From Jacaranda mimosifolia (Eukaryota; Streptophyta; Magnoliopsida; Lamiales; Bignoniaceae), in assembly GCA_018894105.1 (NCBI GenBank), contig CM032118.1:28190690-28254689 (forward strand): DNA of 64,000 bases, read 5' to 3'. The notes under the pieces were generated by a model. It worked only from the letters and a program-made list of their open reading frames with translations. It made no database searches and was not told the DNA's origin. The translations under genes and the position numbers were made by a program. Positions 10,549 through 21,494 of the stretch are shown piece after piece (positions within the stretch are counted from its first letter, which is position 1; every line of letters starts with the position of its first letter).

Positions 10549-11992
10549 CACTACAAAAAAAGGGTATTAGTGATCATAAAATCGGTTACTAAATATGCAA
10601 ATATCAATCACTAATAGGTTTAGTAACCGATTTAGTGATCGGTCACTAAAACCCTCGTCACTAATTTGTGTCGGTGGTCACTAATAAGTGACCGATTATT
10701 TAAAAACTTTTAAAAAAAATTGTGTATGTTACTGGGTGGTTATTGATTAGTGACCAACTAGTGAAATATTTTGGTTACTAATTTTAATGGGTAAAAAATT
10801 ATATTAGATTTTGCTTCCTCTTAGATTCAAACTCAAGACCTCTGTTTTGGTCAAATGAGTAACTGACCACTGCACTGCATACATTTGTTTGAACAATATA
10901 ATATATATATATAATATTTATAAATTAAAAATTAATTATATATTCTTATGTCGAAGTTACTATTATTTTGCATTTTAAAATTTAACAAAACTAGCAATTA
11001 TTCATTTAATATTTATGTAATATTTATTCAATATAATAACATACTGTATTTATTATTTATAACTATTACTTTTAAATTTTAGGTATATTTTATCATAATT
11101 ATTATAAACACATTAAAAAAGAGTATATACATACTAATATGTATAGTAATAAATAGTTTTTTTATATAATAAATAGTTTATAATAAATAATAATATTTAT
11201 TACTATTTATAGCAATAAATAGTTTACATATATATATATATGGTAATATGTATATATGCTTATACATACAAATTAATACATAATATTATTAATTATATTA
11301 TAAGTATTTATTTACTAATAATACATGTATATAATATATATATATTATTGACATGGATATTTTAATTAATTCTCATTTTTTTCTTTGTATAAGAATATTA
11401 TTCTTGTTTATTTCTTTGTGTATCTATATATACATTAATAAATTAATGTTCAATTATATGGATATTATATAGAAATATTTAGTGGTTATATATTTATATA
11501 TGTACGTATATTTTTATATTTTTCATATATACATATATTATTATCAAATATATATATATGTTTATAACAAACACAATATTTTATTACTTATATAGGTATT
11601 ACATAAATTGTATGCTTTCATATTAAAAAAAATGCTAAAAATAAGATTTTATATTTGTGACCGTTTATTGATTGAAAACATGGTCATTAATTAGTGACTG
11701 AATTAATGATCGCTTTATATAGTAACTAATATTAGTGACCGAATTAGTGACTGCTTTGTATGTCACTAATATTAGTGACTGAAAAAAGAGTTTGGTCACT
11801 AATTAGTGACAACTTTTTTGCAGTCACTAATTCGGTCATTGATCGGTTACTAATCGATCACTAATTTTTTAAAAATATTATATTTAAATTGATCACTAAT
11901 AGGTGATTAAGTAGTCACTAATTTGTCACTGATTAGTGACTGCTCAATCGATCACTAAAATTCGGTCACTAAAGCTCTTTTTTTTTGTAGTG
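10549..11992. mobile_element. Non-autonomous CACTA (En/Spm) transposon
   Basis: The left end reads CACTACAAAAAAA and the right end TTTTTTTTTGTAGTG, an inverted pair of the CACTA class. The three bases outside each end are AGT (10546-10548 and 11993-11995), the 3-bp duplication expected of this superfamily. Both subterminal regions are packed with copies of TTAGTGACC/GGTCACTAA in both orientations, the kind of site bound by CACTA-encoded proteins. The centre (about 10880-11640) is very AT-rich and encodes nothing. At 1444 bp it must rely on a transposase from another copy. Confidence 0.93.
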
Positions 11993-13416
11993 AGTACCTA
12001 AGTGGCACCACAAGGCATGAACATGGAGAACAATCGATTGATGCGCAGTCTTGTTTGACAATGGAGCTAGTGCCTAATATGCACCTGCCATAAGAGTTTA
12101 AACTTAAGCAACAAGCTACATTCCCTAAAGAATAAACACTTAAGAAGCATTACTGGCACTAGTAGAGAATTCCTCTGCACAAACTACAACCAAAGTAATA
12201 GCTAAATATGTTGATGAACACTACTCAAGGGAGCAACCCCAATCCCGTTTTCGAAGCCAGAAAGCATCATCATCCTCAAAGAGGATAGCTCTTCTATCTC
12301 AATAAATGAAGAACAAGATACTACACCTCTTCCATCTCAATAAGTTGATGTACATCTTCCCTTTGAGGTGGTCAGTTGCAGCAATTGCCTATTGCAATTT
12401 GAGTTCCAACTTACACTATTGTCCCTCAGTGCTCAGGAGGTACAGGAAACAAATACCTTCCCTTGGATGTTACTGTCCCAAGATGCCTAACCATCCTGGT
12501 GGAGCTAGTCCTCCATAGCATAAAGATTGCCAACCTTTTGGAGTTTGACGGTATAATTGACCCCTAAGAGCATCTAGATAACTTTCTGGCATGAATGAAG
12601 TTCTACGACCTGAGGAAAGTTGCTTATTGCAAGGTGTTCCATACTATACTTACCAAGCACGCTCTAACCCAATCTAATTAGATGCTAACTAGATCCATGA
12701 CAAGCTAGGAACAGCTGGTGTAATGCTTCTTCCTAGTGTAATGCTTTCTCCATAACTCCTCTATTAATCATAAATATCTAAGACAGTAGCTTACCTATTT
12801 ACCATCAAGTAGATAGATAGAGAAACCTTGAGGCACTACATTAATCGGTTTGTCTAGGTACTTTATGAGATCCCACATATCAGCCAAAAATACCTACAAA
12901 ACCTCCTCATTTGAGCGAAGAAGTACATACGAGTTGAGGAAGCAACAACCCCAAGACTAATATGTGTAAGACGCAGGAAGAAGGAGGCATCAAGGAATGG
13001 AGGACTGCGGTGCAGGCCCCTTAGGTCCTTCTTCAGATACATTTTCTTAAATGCTTAAAGGGCAGATATACTGGTTGTTGTTGAACTATATGAATCTATT
13101 ATCCCCCAAGATAGTGGACAACCTCAAATGGTAAAAGTTTGAGACGTGGTGTCGCTTCCATTATGACTGAGGACACATAACTGAGGAGTGCCAGAATCTA
13201 AAAGATGAGAAAGCAAAGCTAATCCAACTCGACTACCTAAAGAAGTATGTGACTTGAAGGTAGGATAATCCTAAGAAATGGTCCAAACTAGCTAATGATG
13301 AAGACTGGTGATGCTTACTTGATGAACAGTCGGAGTTGAGGAAAAGGCAGTGCTAACATAAGATTGACAAGGTACCTGCCACTATTGGCTTCATCTCAAT
13401 CGTCTTATGAGGACCC
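11993..13416 (+). pseudogene. gag: Decayed gag of a Tat-like Ty3/gypsy element (part 1)
   Basis: Translation across several frames shows an old gag. Around 12535-12720 there is LEFDG-IIDP followed by HLDNFLA and FYDLRKVAYCKVF, the family pattern of plant Tat-type gag. Around 13150-13260 a FHYD-GHITEEC-LKDEKAKLI pattern corresponds to the degenerate zinc-finger end of that gag. Stops and frameshifts are frequent, so no product is expected. The sequence breaks off exactly at the copia insertion at 13417 and continues at 23725. Confidence 0.72.
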
Positions 13417-15636
13417 TGTTGGAATAGTGCCCAGCAAGCCAATTAGATTGGCCTTGTAAACTATTTCATTGTAAGACAATCTTGATTGAATGATATTCAT
13501 TATAAGACCATCTTCATCATATGCTCTTCATTTGCTTCACTGGCATTTGGATGAAGCCCTTAGATCACACATGACTATGGGACCTGGTTTGGTGACCATG
13601 GAATAAGTCTCACATGATCGTGATCTTAAACCTTCCAAGTCATAGGATCTTAAGATAACAAGGGCATCTAGATCCGGATAGACTTGCACTAACGATGCAT
13701 AATCCAAGAGTTGGATATTGTTCCGTTCCATGAGCAACTGTATAAGATACGGGTGCATGTTAGTGGGTGCTTGTTAGGGAACAAGGCACTGAAGACCCGT
13801 CTGGAGAATCCACTAGATAGCCCAAGTGGCAAGTCGGTAGTGGCAAGTTCTCCCACTTACGCTAGTGCATATTATTAGTCCTTTGACCTGAAAATCCATG
13901 GTAACATTATGTCCGGTCCTCATGATTTGACTCTTCCTTGACCACTTAGTGGGTCTTCCGGGTTGAGATTGGGTATGAGTTACTTTGCATGGAGGTTTGT
14001 GAGATCCAAGATGGAATCCGACTCCTCGTCTTTGTGAAAGATGAGTGTATCTCCTATGTGTTCTATAATGATCGATTCCAAGAAATCATTGCGCAAGGTG
14101 ATGTGACAATTTGAAAAGGTGTTTCAAAAAAAGAGGCCACAAAGGGAATTGAATATTAAGAATAGAACTATAGTATCGAGGCTATTAGGGAGCCGACTAA
14201 TATATCTTACCCTAGGCCTCTTTCGAGAGATAGGAGACGGAAGGACCGTATTTGTATGGTACACGTAATGCTAGAATGGTTCTTCAAGATCATTCATTTC
14301 GGCCAATTAGTTGGGCTTCATGGGCTTGAGGTTGGACATCGACCATGGAGATTGGGTACTCTTCAATTAGTGAGATTAATTGAATCGAGTCGCTTAGTTT
14401 AAAGGAGTTTAAACTAATGTGAATATTTGATATTCCGAAAGTCACAAAGAGTTGTGAGCCTATGTCCAATGAATGGTAGAACCTAATGGGTCACACACAA
14501 AAGCCAATGACATGGTCAATTGAAGAAAGTAGAGTTTTCTAAGAGTTAGAAAATTCATAACCGTTTTGGAGGAGGCAAAATTGTAGTCATTTTGACTTGA
14601 TTAATTTAAATGTTAAATTGGTCAAATTAATTTAAGAGTTAAATTAAGATCAATTAATTAAGGGTTAATTAATTGATGTCACATGACTATCAATTGGTCA
14701 AAATTAATTTAAGGGTTAAATTGACTTTGACTACCTTAAATAGTTAAGCATTTTTGACTTAAGAGTTAAGTCAAATTATTATCGGTTAAATTAAAGTGTT
14801 TAATTTAATTGAGTTGGAGGATTAGTTTTGGGAGAATAATTATGTGAATGGTTCATTTAATGTGAATTGGAATTTAATTGCAAGACATTTCATAAGATGA
14901 AATTTGTGCTTCAATTAATATTCTTATTCACTAATTACTAGTTAGTGGCCACTTGGCAAGGACACTTGGCATCATCTCCTTGGGGATGTTCATGGACCAC
15001 TCCTATATATAGATATAGGAGTGTGGCCGGCCAAGAGTGAGAGAGAGAGAGCAAGTGTGTGCATGACTAGTGTGATTTCTCCCCATATTTTGTGTAGTAG
15101 GAATCTAATTTGTTAGCATCCCATTATTCTCTCCAACTTCCTCCTCCTCCTCCTTCCCAGCCTTCCTACCCTCATTCTTTGCAGATATTCCAGCCATTCT
15201 GTAGAGAATAGGCCATATATTTGGTGTGTGGACTTTTACATTAGAGGCAATGTAATTTGATTGCTCTTGCTCTTGGCTGGAGCAGTTTTCTGGCGGCCAG
15301 TTTTCGCTAGTTCTGGGAGGACCTATGGCGTTCTGATTAGGCTGAATTTTGGACTGAAGAATTTTCAAAGGGTTGAGGAGTTTCTATAAAGATTTCAGCA
15401 AAAATGGAGGAGTCCATCCAAGGGAAAATTGGTGGTGATCCTGCTGCACCGGTGAAGAGACAATTTGACGGTTTTCAAGAGTTTTCTCTTGCTCTTCGAT
15501 TTTCTGTCATCACCCAGGTATTTTTCCCTTTATAAATCTGAATTCCATGCATGTCTTGATCCTAGGGGTGTTGTGTGGGCTAGTTTATTCAGTTTTATGT
15601 TAAAATATTTGGATCCTAGTGCCACACATACCTACA
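13417..15636 (+). repeat. 5' LTR of the copia element
   Basis: This 2220-bp repeat matches 21495-23724. It contains a run of short AT-rich TTAATT/TTAAG motifs (about 14580-14820), a TATA box inside a perfect inverted repeat (14998-15023) and a GAGAGA tract just after it. A related but diverged LTR lies reversed at 40987-43795. Confidence 0.94.
14998..15023. promoter_or_regulatory. TATA box within an 11-bp perfect inverted repeat (copia 5' LTR)
   Basis: CACTCCTATAT and ATATAGGAGTG are exact reverse complements separated by four bases (ATAG), with TATATATAG in the middle. A GAGAGA tract begins about 20 bases later. The whole arrangement is kept in the 3' LTR at 23078-23103. The TATA call is by position and motif; the role of the symmetry is unknown. 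Confidence 0.6.
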
Positions 15637-17631
15637 AGTGGTATCAGAGCCATATTCATGCATGGATTTAGATTTTGCTTGGCTTGGATGGTTGGTTATT
15701 GTGAAGAACTGATTGAAATCACCATGTACTCGATCCATATGATGGGTTGGAGTGTATGGATGATCTTGCTTGTGGCTCCTTGATTAATGGATTGAATCAT
15801 GCTATTATGTGCTGTAATTGTTAATTCATATGATGGGTATATTTTAATTCATTTTTGCTAATGTTGAAATTTTTTTTTGGCATTGGTAGATGTTATATTA
15901 TGATATAGCATGTTATGGTTGGCCTTAAGTTGTTTTGGTCATTTTGGGTCCAATTGGATTGGATATAATTGGAGATTCTTTGAAGAATATGATTCTTGCT
16001 TAAACTTGTTTTTCAAGCTTCTTTGGGCACTTGATATTTCAGTTTGAAAGGTGTTTTAATCTGAAATTTCATCCAATGTTGTGTGTTTTGATGTTTAGAA
16101 GTTGTTCTAAAAATCTTGGTGCACAAAAGTTGAGCCAAAAATGGCTGGACTCGGCCATGAACCCCAAAACAGGGGTGCTGCCAGCCCATGGCAGCCCACA
16201 ACAAGGCAGTGGCCGAGAGCTACTGCCCAGCAGTGAGCCAGCCTCGGCCAGCAGCCCCTAGTTGGGTTTGGGACGGGTTTTGAGCTTTTTCTTTGGTTCT
16301 TTTGGTGACCAAACTTGTTTTGAAACACTCACATTGGTTGTACAAATGTTGTGCAAGGCCTCAAGATTGTGTTGGACACTTTTTGGTTGCTTTTAAAACT
16401 TGTTAAAGTTGATCTCCAATTGTGGCAAAAATATGATGCATAAGCATTATGCTTGTTTTTGCTTGGCCAATTATTTGTTAATTTGATTAGCACTTAATTG
16501 TTGGAATTTAATGTCAATTCTTGGTTTATTTATTGTTCATTTAAATGTTGAATGGATGATGAATGAATGGGGATGATCATGAGCCTTTAATATTGATTTT
16601 ATTTATTTCAAGTTGTTGAAATCGGTTGTATTAAATGGGGCTTGCATGCCTCTTGTTCTATCTTGTAAAAGTTATGAGAGTAGAATCACTAGAAGTGAGG
16701 TTTTCTTTCTCTTGTAAAATTGCAAGGAGTAAGGAGGACCCAAGGAGGCTTGAAGACCCATGAATCTATGGGATACAGTTATGTAATAGCTTAGTTTAAT
16801 CCACCCACTTAAAATCAACCAAGCAATGAACCTATGGCTCTAAGTGCGTCACTTGGTTAGGCTCATGGTCATCCCACCCTAGAAGCATGCTAGGCGCATT
16901 TACTTATTTACGCTTTCCATATCCTATTGATGTATGAGATACATGACTAGGATATAGAGAACCTAAATAAGAAGATAAAAATGATGAGATCTTTACAAGA
17001 AAAAATCCTCCACTTAGAATGTCTAAGTATTTTTCAAAAATTAAGTCAAATGGATACAAATTAAAAGAGTTTTAATTAATCCAAGCCTTCCACCAATAGT
17101 GTATGCCATGGGATGCTACCGATTTTGTGTGATGGCACTCGGTCACGGGGGTCACACTTTGGAGGAAAGCTGTGAGCATACACTTAGCATGAGATGTATC
17201 TTTGATTCAAGAACCCTCACGCGTTGGCACTCAGCCACGGGGGATGACGTGAGGCCGTCTTGAGACGAAGAATGATTGGTGGGTTTGACTTAACACCTAG
17301 TAGTGTAGACGGCACATGGTCACGTAGGGTCTATATGAAAAGTGAGGCAAAATATATCAAGAATTGCATGAGATGCAATTAGCAAAAGTTGCTTACCTTT
17401 TGATTGCTCGTGGATGGCACTCGGTCACGGGGGTCCATTGGCAAGTCATTAGGATCTTGATTCTCACTAGGAAATAAGATTTCCCGAATTCTTCTTGGGG
17501 TGAAGGATTTGATAAAATAGTGGGAGAAAAACATGCTTGAAAGACCATGAACATATTTTCTATATCAAATTCAATCACATGCTTGTACTCTTTTATCGCC
17601 TCTTGTAGATTTTTGAAATCTTCAAAACAAT
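15637..17631 (+). other. Long untranslated leader of the copia element with primer site and repeated motif
   Basis: The primer site TGGTATCAGAGCC lies at 15639-15651, complementary to initiator Met tRNA. The next 2 kb has no gene. A GC-richer patch at 16130-16270 opens short overlapping frames on both strands that I regard as chance. Between 17134 and 17435 the motif GGCACTCGGTCACGGGGGTC recurs four times, the third copy diverged, at roughly 85-105 base spacing just ahead of gag. That position would suit an RNA packaging or dimerisation signal, but this is inference. Confidence 0.7.
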
Positions 17632-18540
17632 ATGGCTAAAAATCCACTCGCAAGTATTTTGGAAACTAATAAGCTAATCGGGCCTAACTTCCAAGATTGG
17701 TTGAGAAACCTTAAGACAATTCTTGACTCCGAAAAGAGGGCTTATGTACTTGATCAAAGTCCACCAGACACATTACGTGATGACCCTTCTGATGAGGCAC
17801 GTGAAGTGTTCACTAAATTTGTAGATGATGATCTACAAGTGAGGTGTCTCATGATGGCATCCATGACTAATGAGCTCCAAAAATCTTATGAGCACATGAA
17901 ACATGCTCGAGAAATCTATGTGCACCTACAAAAGTTGTAAGGTGTATAATCAAGACATGAAAGGTTCACCTTACCAAAGGAGCTTTTTAGAGCAAGGATG
18001 AGTGAAGGTTCGAGTGTCCATGACCACGGGCTTAAGATGATTGGACTCATCGAAAAGCTTGGACAACTTGATGTGATTATGGACAATGACCTTTACATGG
18101 ATTTGATCCTACAGTAGTTACCTCCATCTTTCGACCAATTCGTCATGAACTTTAATATGTCCAAGCAGGAAGTGACGATTAACGAATTGGTGAACATGCT
18201 TGTGTCTGCCGAGTCGACCTTGAAAAAGGAAAAGCCTCTCATGATTGACTCCACCTCCAATTCAAAAGGCCCTAGGGGCCCAAGAAAGGGAGAGAAAAGG
18301 AAGAAAAGTTCTTCCAAAGGGAAGCAATCCAAGAAGAGTTATGGGAGAGTTAAGAAAAAGGCTAAAACCGATGGAAATTGTTTCCACTGTGGTGAAAATG
18401 AGCATTGGAAGAGAAACTATAAAGTTTACCTTGATACTCTTGAGAAGGGTATGTTATTCATTGAAGTGCATTTAACAACCAATTCTTCCACATGGGTATT
18501 TGATACCGTATGCTGTTCTCATCTATGTAATTCGTTATAG
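17632..18540 (+). pseudogene. gag: Broken copia gag and protease start
   Basis: The ATG at 17632 begins a typical plant copia gag (MAKNPLASILE, then the NFQDWLRNLK block) that stops at 17938-17940. The same protein resumes through other stops (for example TAG at 18116-18118) to a Lys/Ser-rich basic stretch and a CCHC knuckle at about 18379-18420, where the final Cys is replaced by Tyr. The protease active-site region follows at about 18500 with DTV in place of the usual D-T/S-G. The frame ends in TAG at 18538-18540. Gag would build the cytoplasmic particle; this copy is non-functional. Confidence 0.88.
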
Positions 18541-21480
18541 GGGATGGAAATAAAAAAGGGACTTCGTGAAGGGGATATGATCCTCCGCCTAGGAAATGGA
18601 GCAACTGTTGCGGCCACTTTCGAAGGCATAATCAAGTTAGACTTGGGGAATGCTAAAATTGTATGAGATCCAGTTTATTATGTACCCCATCTTGTTAAGA
18701 ACATCATATCAATTCCCGTTCTTGATAATGAAGGATATGATTTTTCTATATCGAATGGGACATTGATGGCATTAAAGAATGGTTCTTTAATTGCTAAAGG
18801 TACATTAATGAATGGATTATATATACTTGATTCCCAACCTTCACTTATGCACATTCAATCGAATAAAAGGAAGCTAGATATCCAAGAAGATGCCATGTTA
18901 TGGCATGGAAGACTTGGTCATATCTCTAAAAATAGGATGAGCAAGTTTGAAGCGCTCAAAGCACTAAATGTTAGTGGCATTGATAACCTTCCTACTTGTG
19001 AATCTTGTTTAAAGGGAAAAATGACCAAAACTACATTTGTAGGACAAACGGAGCGAACCAAACATCTATTGGATTTGATCCATTCGGATGTTTGTGGACC
19101 ACTAAGAGTTAGTGGAAAAGGAGGCCATTCCTACTTCATCACTTTCACTGATGATTATAGTCGGTACGGACATGTGTATCTTATGAAGTACAAGTCCGAG
19201 GCCTTTGAAAACTTCAAAGAGTGCAAGAATGAAGTAGAAAAGCAAAAGGGACTTAGTATTAAAACTCCTCAATCGGATCGAGGGGGTGAATACTTAAGTA
19301 CCGAATACTTGGATTATCTAAAAGAGAATGAGATTCTTTCACAATGGACTCCACCCGACACAACCCAACACAATGGAGTAGCCAAAAGGAGAAATCGTAC
19401 CTTATTAGACATGGTACATTCCATGATGAGTTTTTTCAATGTACCTATATCCTTTTGGGGATACGCCTTAGAAACGGCGGCGAGGCTACTAAATGTAGTA
19501 CCTTCAAAGTCTGTGCCAAAAACACCATATGAGATATGGCATAGCAAAGCACCCTCTTACCATTATTTGAAAGTTTGGGGATCTCCCGCCTACATGAGAC
19601 GAACAGTGGGAGATAAGTTGGATAGTAGATCCACCTTGTGCAAGTTTGTGGGATACCCAAGAGAGTCTATGGGTTATTACTTTTACGATCCCTCGGAACA
19701 AAAGGTGTTTGTTTCAAGGAATGCTATTTTTTGGAAAAGAAATTTCTATTAGATAGAAATGGCGTTGTCATTGAACTTGATGAAATTCAAGACGATCAAG
19801 GAATCCCACAAGCAATGGAAACAAATACCGAACTAGAACCTTGTACACACTTTCTAAGAAGGTCTGACCGGATCAAGAAGCAACCAAAAAGGTTTGGATT
19901 CCTTTATGAGACGGGTCAATTGGACAGTGATCCAAAGACCTATGAGGAAGCTATGTTAGACATAGATTCAGGACGTTGGCTAGAAGCCACGAGATCTCAA
20001 ATGGACTCCATGTACTCAAACAAAGTATGGACTTTGGTAGATCCACCAGAGGGAATAGTTCCCGTCGGTTGCAAGTGGATCTACAGCGGAAGCTTGGAGT
20101 AGATGGAGAAGTGGTGACTTTTAAGGCATGGCTAGTGGCAAAAGGTTACACTCAAAGACCCGGTATCGATTTTGAGGAAACCTTTTCACCAGTTGCTATG
20201 CCTAAGTCTATTCGGATCTTACTTGCCATAGTCGCATATTATGACTATGAGATATGACAAATGGATGTTAAAACCGCTTTCCTCAATGGTGACATTGAAG
20301 AAGAAATTTACATGGAGCAACCACAAGGTTTTACTTCCAAAGGGAGTGAGCAAATGGTTTGCAAACTCCAGAGATCCATTTATGGGTTAAAACAAGTGTC
20401 CCGAAGTTGGAACATACATTTTGACAAAATGGTCAAATCGTTTGGCTTTGTCAAAAATATGTATAAACCTTATATGTACAAGAAATCTAGTGGGAGTTCA
20501 GTACAGTTTATTGTGCTTTATGTCGATGACATCCTTCTCATTGGGAATGAGGTAGGAATGTTAGAGTGTACTAAAGCATAGTTATCTACACAATTCTCCA
20601 TGAAAGATTTGGGAGAAGCATCCTACGTATTAGGAATACGTATCTATAGAGATAGATCGAAGAGGATGTTGGGGCTTTCCCAAACCACGTACATTGACAA
20701 GATACTAAAGAGGTTTAGTATGGAAGAATCCAAGAGGGGATTCCTTCCCATGGGACATGGCATTCGTCTCTCAAAGTCTATAGCCCTCAAGACTGAGGAA
20801 GAAAAGCGAAGAATGTCCTACATACCTTATGCATCTGCCATAGGAAGCATAATATATGCAGTGCAATGTACTAGACCGGATGTGACACACTCGCTAAGTG
20901 TTATGAGTAGGTTCCAATCCAATCCCAGTGAGAGTCACTGGATAGCCATAAAAGAAATCCTTAAGTACTTGAGAAGAACTAAGGACATGTTCTTGCTATA
21001 CGGCAATGGAGAATTGAAACTAGAAGGGTTTTCGGATTCAAATTTCCAATCCAATGTAGATGACCTCAAATTCACTTATGGATTTATATTTTGCCTCAAT
21101 GGTGGCGTGGTGAGTTGGAAGAGTTCCAAAAAAGACACCTTGGCATTGCAGCTTCGGAAGCTGCAAATGAGGGTATTTGGATGAAAAACTTCATTCAAGA
21201 GTTGAATGTGGTGCTTAGCATTGCTGAGCTAGTAGTGGTCTTCTGCGACAACAACGGGGCGATAGTGAAAGCTAAAGAGCTAAGATCTTATCAGCAATCC
21301 AAGCATATTTTGAGGCGATATCATTTGATCCGGGAGATCATTGATAGAGGCGACATCCGAGTGGAGAGAGTTGCCTCAGAAGAGAATATAGTAGATCTAC
21401 TGACAAAACCCCTATCGCAAAAGGTCTCGGAAAGACATCTAGAGAAGATGGATCTCAAGGCCATGGGGCATTGGCTTTAG
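18541..21480 (+). pseudogene. pol: Broken copia pol: integrase, reverse transcriptase, RNase H
   Basis: A stop at 18664-18666 and further frameshifts split this polyprotein. The longest open part, 18763-19752, has the pre-integrase zinc domain (HGRLGH ... CESC) and the integrase core with the two catalytic Asp residues (HSDVCGPL, QSDRGGEY). At 19384-19386 the expected catalytic Glu is Lys (GVAKRRNRT). Reverse transcriptase spans about 20040-20760, with MDVKTAFLNGD and an intact YVDD at 20519-20530, but stops lie at about 20256 and 20579. RNase H follows; a deletion with frameshift near 21150 removes the segment that should carry a catalytic Glu. The C-terminal end LLTKPLS at about 21400 is typical of copia. 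All parts lie in the same order as in active elements. Confidence 0.92.
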
Positions 21481-21494
21481 GGCAAGTGGGAGAT
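21480..21494 (+). other. Polypurine tract of the copia element
   Basis: GGGCAAGTGGGAGAT lies between the end of RNase H and the 3' LTR, the classic copia plus-strand primer position and sequence. Confidence 0.85.

Noticed and set aside
15639..15651. tRNA-like sequence after the LTR
   Set aside because: It is a primer binding site complementary to a tRNA end, not a tRNA gene.
16031..16328. Overlapping frames on both strands in the copia leader
   Set aside because: The GC-richer patch leaves frames open on both strands by chance; no start context or domain supports them.
17134..17435. CRISPR-like spaced repeats
   Set aside because: Four imperfect copies with uneven spacing in a plant retrotransposon leader are not a CRISPR array.
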